A DNA stretch of 40,154 nt from contig CP070805.1 of assembly GCA_020343655.1 (NCBI GenBank), positions 792,276 through 832,429 on the forward strand, in the 5' to 3' direction. Source of the stretch: Promethearchaeota archaeon. Its GTDB lineage: Archaea > Asgardarchaeota > Lokiarchaeia > Sigyniarchaeales > SOKP01. Positions within the stretch are counted from its first letter, which is position 1. Each line of letters starts with the position of its first letter. The notes beneath the pieces are model-generated. The model was not told the origin of the DNA, made no database searches, and was given only the letters and a program-made list of their open reading frames with translations. This document shows positions 8,908 to 18,800 of the stretch, piece by piece. Position numbers and translations under genes: made by a program.

Positions 8908-10278
8908 TTATAAGAACAACTTATTCATATGGAGATTAAATTTCAATTTTTTCTTCTTTGTAAAAAAAATAAAGATATTAATCAGACTTAATATTATTAT
9001 TATTGAACTAAATAATAATAGACTATTTAGATCACTAATTACCGAATTAAGATTAAAAATACTAATAATTAAAGCATATATAATTAAGCTAAAACTTAAT
9101 GTGAATATAGCTTTATGCGTTTTTCTCTCATTTCTAAAAATCCTTCCTAATAAAAAGAAAGGTAAGGCTAACGCAATAGAAATAATAACAATTAAAGGGA
9201 TAAATATTAAATAAAGTTCAATTCTATTCTGTAGAGAGAAATACTCAATGATCCGGTAATAAAATATATCAATTACAAATTGATGAATTAGAAATAGTTC
9301 AAGCGTCTCATTTCCAGGAACCTCAAGTGTTTTATTAATTATCGTTTTGCTTTGAAAAAACCATATTGAAAAAAAAACAAAGGAAATAGAGATTAATGGA
9401 TGATATAAAATCCTAATAAAATCTAAAAGTGTGTAATTTGTAATTGGAAAAATAAAGTAAAACAGTATTATAATAATTAAAAATACAAATGCAATTAATC
9501 CAACAGTCTTATTTTGTAGAATACCTATATTTTTAGTAGGATTTCTCCCTATCCAATAACCTAGCAACATTCCAAAAAGAAAAACAAAATATCGAAGAAT
9601 AAATAAACTATATTGCCATAAAAACAATTCTTTTTGAAATATTAAGCTAATTACTTCTTTAGACACTTCAAAAATAGCGTTAGCAAATAAAAGATAACAT
9701 ACAAAAAGCAAAGTACCCAAAAATGCTGTTAATTTAGCATTCTTTTTTATACATAAAAACAATAGTGGAAAAAGTAAGTAACAACTTAAAATTAATGTGA
9801 CATACCAATGGGGTGGAGCGATAAGAAAGAAGGTTGCCTCTAGGGTAGTTGGCGTAGATTGTAATCCACTCATATGGACTAAAACTGAATTGGCATCAAA
9901 AACAGTATGAAAAAGATAATAATTACTAAATAAATAGAAAAATGTTGATATAATCAATATTGGATATATTCTAACTATTCTTCTTCCATACCATCTTTTC
10001 CAAGAGTACCTTTCATAATTAGTTCTCATTACTCCGATAGTTAATAATATTCCACTTAAAAATATAAAAACGTCTCCACTGCTTTCTATAATTTCAAAAA
10101 ATGTTCGTATGAATATATTCGAATGTTCTCTTATTTTAGAAAGATCCCCTATATGCCATATAATTATTCCGATGATTGTTATGGCTTGTATTGAAGTAAT
10201 ACTTCGAAAAAAGCCCTCATATTCTATTGTATTATTTTTTTCATGTTTTAATTTTTCATTCTTATTGTTTACTTTCAA
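8908..10278 (-). CDS. Membrane acyltransferase 3 family protein (OafA-like)
   Basis: 456 residues with about ten helices. Family marks: a conserved His in the first helix (IIGIIIWHIGDL, His42), GDVFIFLSGILL in the second helix, and RRIVRIYP on the following cytoplasmic side, followed by the WYVTLILSCYLLFPLLF segment. Acyltransferase-3 proteins transfer acetyl or other acyl groups across the membrane to sugars of glycans or lipids, which fits the adjacent GT-C enzyme. The frame starts at a TTG; there is no upstream in-frame ATG, so the start is uncertain. The C-terminal 100 residues are more variable. Confidence 0.85.
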   Translation of the reverse strand: MKVNNKNEKLKHEKNNTIEYEGFFRSITSIQAITIIGIIIWHIGDLSKIREHSNIFIRTFFEIIESSGDVFIFLSGILLTIGVMRTNYERYSWKRWYGRRIVRIYPILIISTFFYLFSNYYLFHTVFDANSVLVHMSGLQSTPTTLEATFFLIAPPHWYVTLILSCYLLFPLLFLCIKKNAKLTAFLGTLLFVCYLLFANAIFEVSKEVISLIFQKELFLWQYSLFILRYFVFLFGMLLGYWIGRNPTKNIGILQNKTVGLIAFVFLIIIILFYFIFPITNYTLLDFIRILYHPLISISFVFFSIWFFQSKTIINKTLEVPGNETLELFLIHQFVIDIFYYRIIEYFSLQNRIELYLIFIPLIVIISIALALPFFLLGRIFRNERKTHKAIFTLSFSLIIYALIISIFNLNSVISDLNSLLLFSSIIIILSLINIFIFFTKKKKLKFNLHMNKLFL

Positions 10279-10435
10279 TTTAAAACAATTGTAGTAAGTT
10301 TTGAAATAGTAATAGTAATTAAATGTTTAAATAATTTGTTAGGCTTGAAATAATACTTAAATAACATATAAAAAGTAATAACTAAGGTTACTCTATAGTT
10401 GAATAGTTCATGGTTAGGGTTAATAAAAGAAAAGT

Positions 10436-10445
10436 AAAAAAAAAA
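10436..10445 (-). terminator. Poly-T terminator
   Basis: Ten A's on the plus strand, T10 on the minus strand, start 7 bp past the stop of the 88-residue gene. Confidence 0.5.
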
Positions 10446-10452
10446 TTATAAA

Positions 10453-10719
10453 TTAAGCGCTAATCAAACGAAACAAGATGCTAGCATGTGGAATAAAGAA
10501 TTCGTCCTTCCTCTTCACCACTACCGTATGGAAATATTCTGCAAGACCGAGAAATCCTCTAATAACAGATTCATCTTCTTCGAATCTAAATATTACAACA
10601 GCAATGGCGGCACCGTTGTTGAAATTAACTTTATCATAGACTCTCTCGTCGATTAAGGGAATTTTAAGCTCATTTACTATTTCATACACCCTTTTTATAA
10701 AGAGTTCACGCTTAGGCAT
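10453..10719 (-). CDS. Small conserved-looking protein, unknown
   Basis: 88 residues, soluble, predicted alpha/beta: an N-terminal amphipathic helix (ELFIKRVYEIVNEL), then strands in AAIAVVIFRFEED and FHTVVVKRKDEFF. Codon use is richer in GC than the surrounding AT-rich spacer, which supports a real gene. It is divergent from the proline-rich gene at 11013 and so may share its regulatory region. No motif was recognised; it does not look like a profilin or a ribosomal protein. Confidence 0.6.
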   Translation of the reverse strand: MPKRELFIKRVYEIVNELKIPLIDERVYDKVNFNNGAAIAVVIFRFEEDESVIRGFLGLAEYFHTVVVKRKDEFFIPHASILFRLISA

Positions 10720-11012
10720 TTTTTATAAACCCTTTTAATTTATTCGATCCTAAAAAATTTTTAGAAAATTGAATTTTTTATAATTTTTAAACTTACTAAT
10801 TAAATATGTTATATAATATTATTAGTTTAGGTTTTTTAATAATTAACGTTTTTCTAGATGTAGATATTATTGGGATTTAGAGATTCAATTAAGAATGGAA
10901 TAAAAATATAAATACATATTAATATATTTTATATAATTAAATTATAAAGATTATAACTAGTAATTTTAATTTTAATCTATTTTTCAATAATATTAGAGGA
11001 TTTGAGTAGAAC
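10720..11012. promoter_or_regulatory. Divergent promoter region of the 88-residue and proline-rich genes
   Basis: 293 bp of very AT-rich DNA. A TTTTATATAATT box at 10927-10938 is a good archaeal TATA candidate for the proline-rich gene and would put its transcript start near 10960, with a leader of about 50 nt. AGAGGA at 10995-11000 is the likely ribosome binding site, 12 nt before the ATG at 11013. No coding frame or RNA gene was seen. Confidence 0.45.
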
Positions 11013-11714
11013 ATGGTTTCAAAAGAACAGAAGAAAATTGAACGAGTAATTAACTTTATGAAAAAAGGTTTAACTTCTCTTGCTGACGATCTTGGAGAAA
11101 CAGTTAAGGGAATTAACGATTTTATAAAATCTTTAGCAAAAGCTCAGAAGGATTTGAAGGAAGTTTCAATTGGTGAAGAAGTTGTTACCGTAAGTACTTC
11201 CTCTAAAAAAATTGTTGCTCCAACTACTGGTCAGGCTAAAACTGCAGCAGCAAGTACATTATTTAGTTTATTAAGTGCTGGTGGAGGCGCCGCAGCTCCT
11301 ACACCTACTACCGCTCCTACTGCAGCGATTCCAGCAGCTCCCACTCCACCAGTTGCTGGACCGCCATCTGCCCCAAAACCTCCTAGCGCGGGACCACCTA
11401 AGAAAACGGCACCACCTACAGCTCCTCCCGGTGGTGGACCTCCCAAAAAACCTAGTTTACCACCCGCTCCAAAATTACCTCCAACTGGTGGTGGACCTCC
11501 TGCAGTATCTAGCGCACCACCTAGCGCACCTCCTAGTGCTGGACCCCCTGCAGCACCAGCTTTTGCAAAAAGACCTGGACCTCCTAGTGGAGGACCACCC
11601 GCAGCTCCAGCTACTCCAGTAACAACTCCTAAAGTAGGTGGAGGATTAGGTTCTCTTCGCGATGAGATGTTGGATGAGCTTAATCGTTTAAAGAAGATTA
11701 TGAGAGGCGAATAA
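11013..11714 (+). CDS. Proline-rich linker protein beside actin-related gene
   Basis: 233 residues in three parts. Residues 1-55 are helical and heptad-like. Residues about 96-206 are a low-complexity tract of Pro, Ala, Gly and Ser with about 20 PP pairs in GPP, APP, KPP and LPP settings, but no run of three prolines. Residues 213-233 form a short charged amphipathic helix ending RLKKIMRGE. The layout (helix, polyproline linker, helix) recalls actin-regulator scaffolds such as WASH-complex subunits or Ena/VASP, and polyproline tracts are profilin or SH3 ligands. The actin-related gene follows 231 bp downstream on the same strand. No domain homology was identified; the actin link rests on position and composition. 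Confidence 0.8.
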   Translation: MVSKEQKKIERVINFMKKGLTSLADDLGETVKGINDFIKSLAKAQKDLKEVSIGEEVVTVSTSSKKIVAPTTGQAKTAAASTLFSLLSAGGGAAAPTPTTAPTAAIPAAPTPPVAGPPSAPKPPSAGPPKKTAPPTAPPGGGPPKKPSLPPAPKLPPTGGGPPAVSSAPPSAPPSAGPPAAPAFAKRPGPPSGGPPAAPATPVTTPKVGGGLGSLRDEMLDELNRLKKIMRGE

Positions 11715-11782
11715 TAGCCTTAAGACTTTTAATCTTTCTTATTTGTTAAATTTATAGCTCTATTATTTATACTTAAATTAGA

Positions 11783-11810
11783 TAGAAGTTAGAGTTCTAC
11801 TCTTTTTTTT
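11783..11810 (+). terminator. Hairpin plus T8 terminator
   Basis: A short inverted repeat (TAGAA at 11783-11787, TTCTA at 11795-11799) is followed by T8 at 11803-11810, 70-95 bp after the proline-rich gene. It suggests that the proline-rich and actin-related genes are separate transcription units. Confidence 0.45.
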
Positions 11811-11945
11811 GTCAAGTGAATTTATTATCTATTAAAGATTCTATTAGTATACAAGTATGAATGTTTTTTTAATAATTAAAATAATATATTAGATAGAGTT
11901 ATTTCGGGTAATTCTCTATAAATTAAATTCAAAGTATAATAAGGT

Positions 11946-13067
11946 ATGGGAAATCTAACAGTAATATTAGATATTGGTCAATTCAGTACAAAAATTGGAT
12001 TCGCGGGAGAAGATTCACCATCTCAAGTATTCCTAACTATGGTAGGGAAACCTAAATATCAAAGCGTTGGTGCTAATTATGAATCTAAAGCTTCTCGTGA
12101 AAATGAAATATATGTTGGAGATGAAATTCAATCTATTGGACTGTATAAAATTTTTCATCCTATTGAAAAAGGAATTGTTGTAGATTGGACTCATTTTGAG
12201 AATATTATTGATTATATTTTCTATAACCTTAGAGTAGACCCTACACTTGTCAATGTCTTATTTGCAGTGCACCCACTATTTCCATATAAAGACTTAGAAA
12301 TAATTTTTAAACTTTTTTTAGAACGGTACCAAGTTATGGCTTTTTATCCTGTATTAGATTCTATGTTAACACTCTATTCTGGTGGTTTCCAAACAGGATT
12401 AATTGTGGAAATAGGCGACAGTAATACTAGAATTGTTCCGATTTATGAAGGGTATAAATTGGAACATGCAGTACGAATTTTAGATATTGGTGGAAGAGTT
12501 TTAACTCGTTATATGGAGCAGATTTTAGAATCTATTGGATGGTCTGTTGATTCTTCTATACGGCGAGAACTAGTGAGAGTTTTAAAGGAAAAAGCTTGTT
12601 TTGTATCATTGGATTATAATGAAGATCTAAAACGAAGTGAGCAGTATGAGAAAGAATATTCGTTACCTGATGGATCTACTATCTCACTCAGTAAGGAACG
12701 ATTTATTATTCCAGAGTTATTATTTAAGCCATCCTCTGAATTAGAAGAAGATTCATTACATGTAGCAATTATGGATGTTGTAGAAGCCTGTGATTTGGAT
12801 ATTCGTCCAGATTTATTAAACAATATTTTTTTAAGTGGAGGATCTTCGATGTTTCCTAATTTAAAATCAAGGATGTATCAGGAATTAGAACTTGAACTAG
12901 CTAGAAGAAAAAAGAAAAATCAGGTGGTCAGAATTATTGCTCCAATGGAACGTACTTTTTCTGTGTGGATTGGAGGATCGATCTTAGCAATGATCCCAGA
13001 ATTTTCTCAAAATTGGATTACTCGTGCTAAATATTTTAATGACGGGATACCACCTAATTTACTATAA
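11946..13067 (+). CDS. Divergent actin-family protein (actin-related protein)
   Basis: 373 residues, full actin length. Actin landmarks are in order: KIGFAGEDSPSQVF, YVGDE, HPIEKGIVVDW, IVPIYEGY, DIGGRVLTRYM, REL/KEKACFVSLD, SLPDGSTISLSKERF, FLSGGSSMFPN, RIIAPMERTFSVWIGGSILA. Nucleotide-site residues are altered. By alignment, actin Gln137 is Asp138, Asp154 is Glu155, His161 is Arg162, and the phosphate-1 loop SG is QF (residues 12-13). The D-loop region (about 38-55) differs strongly. In actin Gln137 and His161 activate the attacking water, so this protein probably binds but hydrolyses ATP poorly, like several eukaryotic Arps. It is not the highly conserved canonical lokiactin. A TATA-like AATAATATATTAG lies near 11880. 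Confidence 0.93.
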   Translation: MGNLTVILDIGQFSTKIGFAGEDSPSQVFLTMVGKPKYQSVGANYESKASRENEIYVGDEIQSIGLYKIFHPIEKGIVVDWTHFENIIDYIFYNLRVDPTLVNVLFAVHPLFPYKDLEIIFKLFLERYQVMAFYPVLDSMLTLYSGGFQTGLIVEIGDSNTRIVPIYEGYKLEHAVRILDIGGRVLTRYMEQILESIGWSVDSSIRRELVRVLKEKACFVSLDYNEDLKRSEQYEKEYSLPDGSTISLSKERFIIPELLFKPSSELEEDSLHVAIMDVVEACDLDIRPDLLNNIFLSGGSSMFPNLKSRMYQELELELARRKKKNQVVRIIAPMERTFSVWIGGSILAMIPEFSQNWITRAKYFNDGIPPNLL

Positions 13068-13186
13068 TAAATCCTTTTATAATTCTTGGGAATATCTCGA
13101 TAATATTAAGATAATATAATTTGTTAAATAAGAATTTTAAATATTATTTCATATTATAAACACTTCTTTTAAGGGTAAATTAGCAA

Positions 13187-13525
13187 ATGGAAAAATTTGG
13201 TGAAAATAGGTTCTATAAACCAAGCTATTCACAATTATTCAACAAAATTAAGGATATTAAAACTCCAATAAAAAATGAAATATTAATCGCTCTTCTTGAT
13301 GGCCAATGGCATTCTGAATTGGAATTAATAAGAGTTACAAAAAAACAGCATGGATTTGTTGGAGCAGTAACTTTAGGGACAATGATTCACACATTAAACC
13401 ATACTATTAAAAATAATTATCTCCAGAAAAAGATAGTAAATGGTAAACTTTACTATAAGATCAGTGATAATTACGTAGGATTAACACGAGCAGCATATAG
13501 GTTTGATTCAAACGATTTTCTTTAA
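13187..13525 (+). CDS. Winged-helix protein, unknown role
   Basis: 112 residues. TPIKNEILIALLDGQWHSELELI at about 26-48 reads as the first helices of a winged helix, LGTMIHTLNHTIKNNYLQ as the recognition region, and VNGKLYYKISDNYV as the beta wing. Probably a DNA-binding regulator. It lies 120 bp downstream of the actin-related gene on the same strand, but nothing in the sequence ties it to actin. It ends 23 bp from the convergent topoisomerase gene. Confidence 0.65.
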   Translation: MEKFGENRFYKPSYSQLFNKIKDIKTPIKNEILIALLDGQWHSELELIRVTKKQHGFVGAVTLGTMIHTLNHTIKNNYLQKKIVNGKLYYKISDNYVGLTRAAYRFDSNDFL

Positions 13526-13547
13526 TCTTTCTTTCTTTTTTGATTCT

Positions 13548-15695
13548 TTAAAATTTTTTTATGCATTGTCCTTTAATGATTTGATATTCATTACAATTAT
13601 TGCAAAATCCTTTACTTGATTTGCTTTTAAGACCTGAATTCCAGCATTTAGGACATAAGTAGTAAATAATAGATCTATTGTTTTTCCTAAGTACAACCTT
13701 AAAAATATTAAAATCACATATTGAACAAACTGAATTTAATAATTCTAATTTTCCATTCTTAGGTAAAGATAGAAATTTTTTGCAGTTTTCATCAGAGCAA
13801 ACTAAAAATCTCTTATTTTTAATATTTATGAATTTCATAGGATTTTTATTACAATAAGGGCAATTTGATGAGGTTAGTGGAATAGTGTATTCCATCTGGT
13901 AATTATCAATTTTAGAAATTAATTTATGCTTGTTTATTAAAAATTTATCAAATAATTTTAAAAACTCCTTTCTTATCTCATCTACAACATCCTTCAATTT
14001 TCTTTTTTTATCTTTTATTTCTTCTAGTTTTTCTTCTACTCTTTTAGTAAAATCTGGTTTTAAAAAGGGTAACCATACTTCAATTAAGTTTTCAATAATA
14101 AATTTACCCAAATCTGTTATTAGATAATGGTGCTTTACTCTTTTTGTTAAGCTACGAGTAAGTAATAATTTAATTATAACAGGTCTAGTCGATTTTGTCC
14201 CCAAATGATTTTTTTCCATTAGTTTAAGCAGTGAAGTGTCAGTATATCTAGCAGGAGGTTGTGTTTCTTTTTCAACAAATAGTATCTCTTTTATTGGGAT
14301 TTCGTCACCTATAATTTGGATCTCCTCTTCATATTTCGGTTTAAGAAAAGGAGCAATTTCTAGAAATCCTGGTGAAATTAACGATACAATCTGAGCACTA
14401 AAAGGTTCTTCCTTTATGAGAATTTTTAACAATTGCTTTGATTCTAAAGCTTCATCTCCAAAAAGTGCTAGGTAATGCCGTGCAAGGAGATCATAAACTC
14501 TTTTTTGCAGATTATTCTCGAATCTTGAATTACTAACCTCTAAACTTTCAAGAGGAGTGATAGGGGGGTGGTCTCCCATATCTTTTTTTCCTTTCGTTGG
14601 ATTTATCCTATTATTCTTTAATAAGTTTATTGTATAATATTTGAATTGTGGATGTAATTTAAATTTTTGAAGGATTTCATTATGATTAAAATCTGATTTG
14701 TAGACATCGCTATCAGTTCTAGGATAAGTTATAATTTTATTTAGGTATAATGAATTCATTATTTGCATAGCGGTATTAGCAGAGATTCTTAGATTCTTAG
14801 TTAATAAAACTAAAGCTTTTGAAGTATTCAATGGTGTTGGTGGAGATATTCTGATAACCTTCTTAGAATTATCTATGATCTTTCCGATCTTTTCATTTCT
14901 AATCTTATGAAATATCTGTCTTGCATTAACTTCATTATCACTTTTAAAGGGATTTAGTTCATGATGAGCTCTAAAAACGCCATTAATGTGAAATAAATCA
15001 GCATCAATTAGAAAATAAGGTTCTGGAACAAAATTTAAAATCTCTTGTTCTCTGAGATATATTAAATATAAAAGACTGGTCTGGACACGACCAATTGAAG
15101 TAAATCTAACTCTGAATTTATTTAACAAGGAACGTAGAGTATTTGTAATCTCTCTTGTAGCTGAAAATCCAATAAATGCGTCGATAATTGCTCTAGCTTC
15201 TCCTGATTCTCCCCAACTATATTTTGGTACTATAAGATTATTAAATTTATTTATAATCTCATTTTTCTGAAGGGAGCTAAGCCATAATTGCGATATTTTT
15301 ATTTTTGGGTTTTCTTGCTTTACAAATGGAAGTGCATCAAATAATCCAATATTACAACCTTCAATATCTGCATCAGTTCCAATGATACAATGATCACACC
15401 GTTTTGCATACTCTTTTATCGCTTTAATAAATGGGCTTAAACCTCTGATTTGGAATTTTTTAATAGATTTATGATTTGTTATGATTTCCCGTGGAGGGGG
15501 ATTTGTCCAACTTTTAAAAACATCTGTATTTCTATATTCAAGCAGATGACCACGTAAAGGGATCACATTAATATTTTTTGAAGGAACCAAAAATATTTCT
15601 AAAATTTTTGTTTTTTTAATTTTTTTAACCGGACCAAGAGCTTTAGCTATAGCTTCTGCTGCTTTTTTTTTTTCAGTGATTATTAAGGTTGCCAT
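13548..15695 (-). CDS. topA: DNA topoisomerase I (type IA), archaeal form
   Basis: 715 residues. Toprim domain at the N-terminus with IITEKKKAAEAIA and the acidic motif TDADIEGCNIG (Asp108, Asp110, Glu112). The active-site tyrosine is Tyr324 in IITYPRTDS. GDHPPITPLE and the TDTSLLKLMEKNHLGTKSTRP segment are also typical. The C-terminus carries a Cys4 zinc motif (CPYCNK...CSDENCKKF) plus two more CxxC pairs and a last CNNC...C unit. Type IA enzymes relax negative supercoils by single-strand passage, with 5'-phosphotyrosine linkage. The position of the second Glu of the bacterial EGE is Cys; archaeal enzymes often have Ser there. Starts MATLIITEKK at the first ATG. Confidence 0.93.
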   Translation of the reverse strand: MATLIITEKKKAAEAIAKALGPVKKIKKTKILEIFLVPSKNINVIPLRGHLLEYRNTDVFKSWTNPPPREIITNHKSIKKFQIRGLSPFIKAIKEYAKRCDHCIIGTDADIEGCNIGLFDALPFVKQENPKIKISQLWLSSLQKNEIINKFNNLIVPKYSWGESGEARAIIDAFIGFSATREITNTLRSLLNKFRVRFTSIGRVQTSLLYLIYLREQEILNFVPEPYFLIDADLFHINGVFRAHHELNPFKSDNEVNARQIFHKIRNEKIGKIIDNSKKVIRISPPTPLNTSKALVLLTKNLRISANTAMQIMNSLYLNKIITYPRTDSDVYKSDFNHNEILQKFKLHPQFKYYTINLLKNNRINPTKGKKDMGDHPPITPLESLEVSNSRFENNLQKRVYDLLARHYLALFGDEALESKQLLKILIKEEPFSAQIVSLISPGFLEIAPFLKPKYEEEIQIIGDEIPIKEILFVEKETQPPARYTDTSLLKLMEKNHLGTKSTRPVIIKLLLTRSLTKRVKHHYLITDLGKFIIENLIEVWLPFLKPDFTKRVEEKLEEIKDKKRKLKDVVDEIRKEFLKLFDKFLINKHKLISKIDNYQMEYTIPLTSSNCPYCNKNPMKFINIKNKRFLVCSDENCKKFLSLPKNGKLELLNSVCSICDFNIFKVVLRKNNRSIIYYLCPKCWNSGLKSKSSKGFCNNCNEYQIIKGQCIKKF

Positions 15696-15886
15696 AATGA
15701 ATTTTTAATTACAAAATGAAATGCTTTATTTTAATATCAGCAAAATCAAAAATATAAAATTACAGATGCATAAATTTCTGTTTATTATTAAAGAAAAATT
15801 AATTGAATAGAATTTTAAATAGTGTAATATAATTCAAATCATCAATAACATTTTAAAAATTGAAATTCAATATACTTAGATTGAAT

Positions 15887-18800
15887 TTAAATAGGTAATG
15901 TAAAAGAAAATGTTGAACCTTTGTTTTCTCCTTCAGAAATTGCCCATATTTTACCTCCATGAGCATTAATAATCCCTTTAGTAATATATAGTCCTAATCC
16001 CGTCCCAGAATCTTTAATATTAATATGTTCATTTAAAATTGGTGGTTTAATCCTTTCAAATTTTTTAAATAATCGTTGTATTTCATCTTCGGCTAATCCA
16101 ATTCCATTATCTTTTACTTCAAAAACATATTGATTGTGTTCTTTTTTCGCGGAAATTTCAATCCAACCATAATCAGGAGTAAATTTAATTGCATTTGATA
16201 TAAGATTTGTAAAAACTGCAAAAATACGTGTAGGATCTAAATCCAATATGATTTCACGATCGATATTTAATATTATTTCAAGATTTTTTTCATTAATTAA
16301 ATAACTTAATTCATCAATACAATCATTGATAATTCTGCTGACATTTGTTAATTCCTTCTGTAATTTTAATTCCTCCTCATCAATTTTTAAGACATCTAAA
16401 AGCTGATCCATTAAAACTTCTAATCTATTAACATTTCTCTGGACAGTTATTAAATCCTGTGTAATTTCAAGATTTAATTGGCTCCTATGTTTCATAAGGA
16501 TATAATCTGTATATCCGGAAATTGAAATTAACGGTGTCTTTAGTTCATGAGCAGCCATTGTAATGAAATCATTTTTAACTTTATCAAGTTTCTTTAACTC
16601 AATATTCTGTTGTCTTAATATCTTTTCTGATTCCATTAAATCTTGTTCTAATCGAAATTTTTCAGTAATATCAGAAAATGTCCCTTCAATAGCAATTGGT
16701 TTGCCATTATCATCTTTTATTAGATGAGCATTTACTTGAACAACTATTTCATCCCCATCCTTCTTTTTAACACTTGTGATATAATTTCTTATAAATCCTT
16801 TTTCTAGTAATTCTCCGATGTAATCTTCTCTATCTTCTAGGTTTCTCCAATAAAGAGGTTGTTGTTTCCCAATTAAATTTTCAGTACGATCATATCCTGC
16901 AATCTTACAAAATGCAGGATTATGATACAATATTTTACCATCCATTTCTACTTTATAATATCCTTCATCTAAATTAGTTATCATATTTCGAAAATTCTCT
17001 TCTGATTCTTCCAACTGATCTTGCATTTCTTTGCTTTCTGTAACATCTCGTATAATTGTGATTACTTGCTTAACTTTCCCTTCGCTAAATATTGGAATTT
17101 TTCTAGTTTCAGTAATTATATTCCTATCAAGCAGGGGAGTAGTCTCCATTGTAATAAGAGGTGTTCCAGTATCAAATACTTTCTTGTATTCTTCATATAC
17201 TTCCCTTGGTAAAAACGGAAACACTTCAAAAATCTTTTTATCAAAAATATCTGGTTCGATATTTAGTTCACTAAGCCATCTTTTAAATTCCTTATTTACT
17301 AAAATAATTTTTAAATCCTTATCGACAACATGTAAAGGATCATTCAATGAGTCAATCGTAGTACGGTACTGTTGTTCAGATTCTATTAAATCTTTAGATC
17401 TTTCTAATACATTTTGCTCCAATTCCTTATTTAGGATTTTTAATTCTTCCTGAGATTCTCTTAACTTTTGTTCTGCTACTTTCTTATCAGTAATGTCTTG
17501 AATTAGAGCCTGAATTAGAGTTTTATTCCCTACTTTCACAAGAGAACTTTGAATCTCCAGCCATAATTTTTTCTCATCAAATCTTGTAATCTCAAATTCT
17601 AGAGGATCTAACTTTTCTCCTTTCAGAAATTTTGCAAATCGCTCTTTTAATATACGTATAAGAAATTCAGGTCTTTTTATTATTGATAGTACCTCTGTAA
17701 ATTTCTTACCAATTAAATCTTCTGTTTCATAAGCAGAAAGTAAATGTTTCATAGTAGAATTACAATCAATAATAGTTCCATCCAAATCCATTAACCATAT
17801 AGCATAAGGAGAGCTTTCAAACAAATGTCTGAATTTTTCTTCTGATTCTTTCAGCTTTTGTTCTAGATGGAATTTCTCTGTAATATCTCGTGCTAAGCCA
17901 CTGAATCCAATCTTCTTTCTATCTGAATCGTATCTTAAATATACTGAAGATTCACAAGTTACTAAGTCTCCATTTTTATTTCGAAATTGATATTGAAAAT
18001 CTAATTCTGGTTGTTCTGTTTCATACACATTTCGATATACGTCAAAAATCTTCTTTTTATTTTCTTCATCAACAAAATTCTGATAATTCATCCCAAATAA
18101 TTCATCTTCAGGAGTGCCTTGAAGCTCACTTAGAGCATCATTAAAAAAAGTAAAATTTCCTTTTAAATCCACTTCAAAATAACTTTCCTTAATATTATCG
18201 AGAATACTTCGATATTTTTCTTCAGATTCTTTTAATTTTTGCTCACTAGTCTTCCGAATTGTAATATCTTCATATGTAGCTAGTATTCCTACTACTTTTC
18301 TTTTTTCATTATGTAGTGGAATTCTGTTAATTTGAAACCAAACATGATTCCCATCTGCAGTGATCAATGATTCAATTACATTATATTCAGGTTTATCATA
18401 TCGCATTACATTACGCTCGCAATTTTGAATATATTCTAATTTAGTTAAAAGCCATTTTAATTCGTTATCAGATTTTCCTATTATATTCGAGGGATCCTTA
18501 AATCCATTTTGTATAGCAAAATTGCTATTACATCCTAGATAAATTAGATTAGTATCCTTCCAGTAAATTAATTGGGGTATAGTATCAATTACTAAATCCA
18601 ACATTTCTCTTGTTTTCTGAACTGTCGTAATTCCCTCTTTTGATTGAAGAAGTTTCCAATACCTAATTTCAGGTAAAGAATCTATCAACTCACTATATTT
18701 TTTCTGGCTTCTTTTAAACTCAAATTCGATCTCTTTAAACTTGGTTATATCTCTACATATTAAAAATGCTTTTTTTCTAGAATCCTCATTATCTACAAAA

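Noticed and set aside
11231..11622. Open frames on both strands within the proline-rich gene
   Set aside because: They follow from the repeated CCT/CCA/GGT codons of the proline tract; Leu/Gln/His-rich or Gly/Ala-rich products are typical shadow products.
11946..13067. Canonical lokiactin or MreB
   Set aside because: Length and motifs are eukaryote-type actin, excluding MreB; catalytic residues and D-loop differ too much for canonical lokiactin.
13548..15695. Reverse gyrase
   Set aside because: No helicase domain; the 715-residue chain is only the topoisomerase part, with C-terminal zinc motifs.
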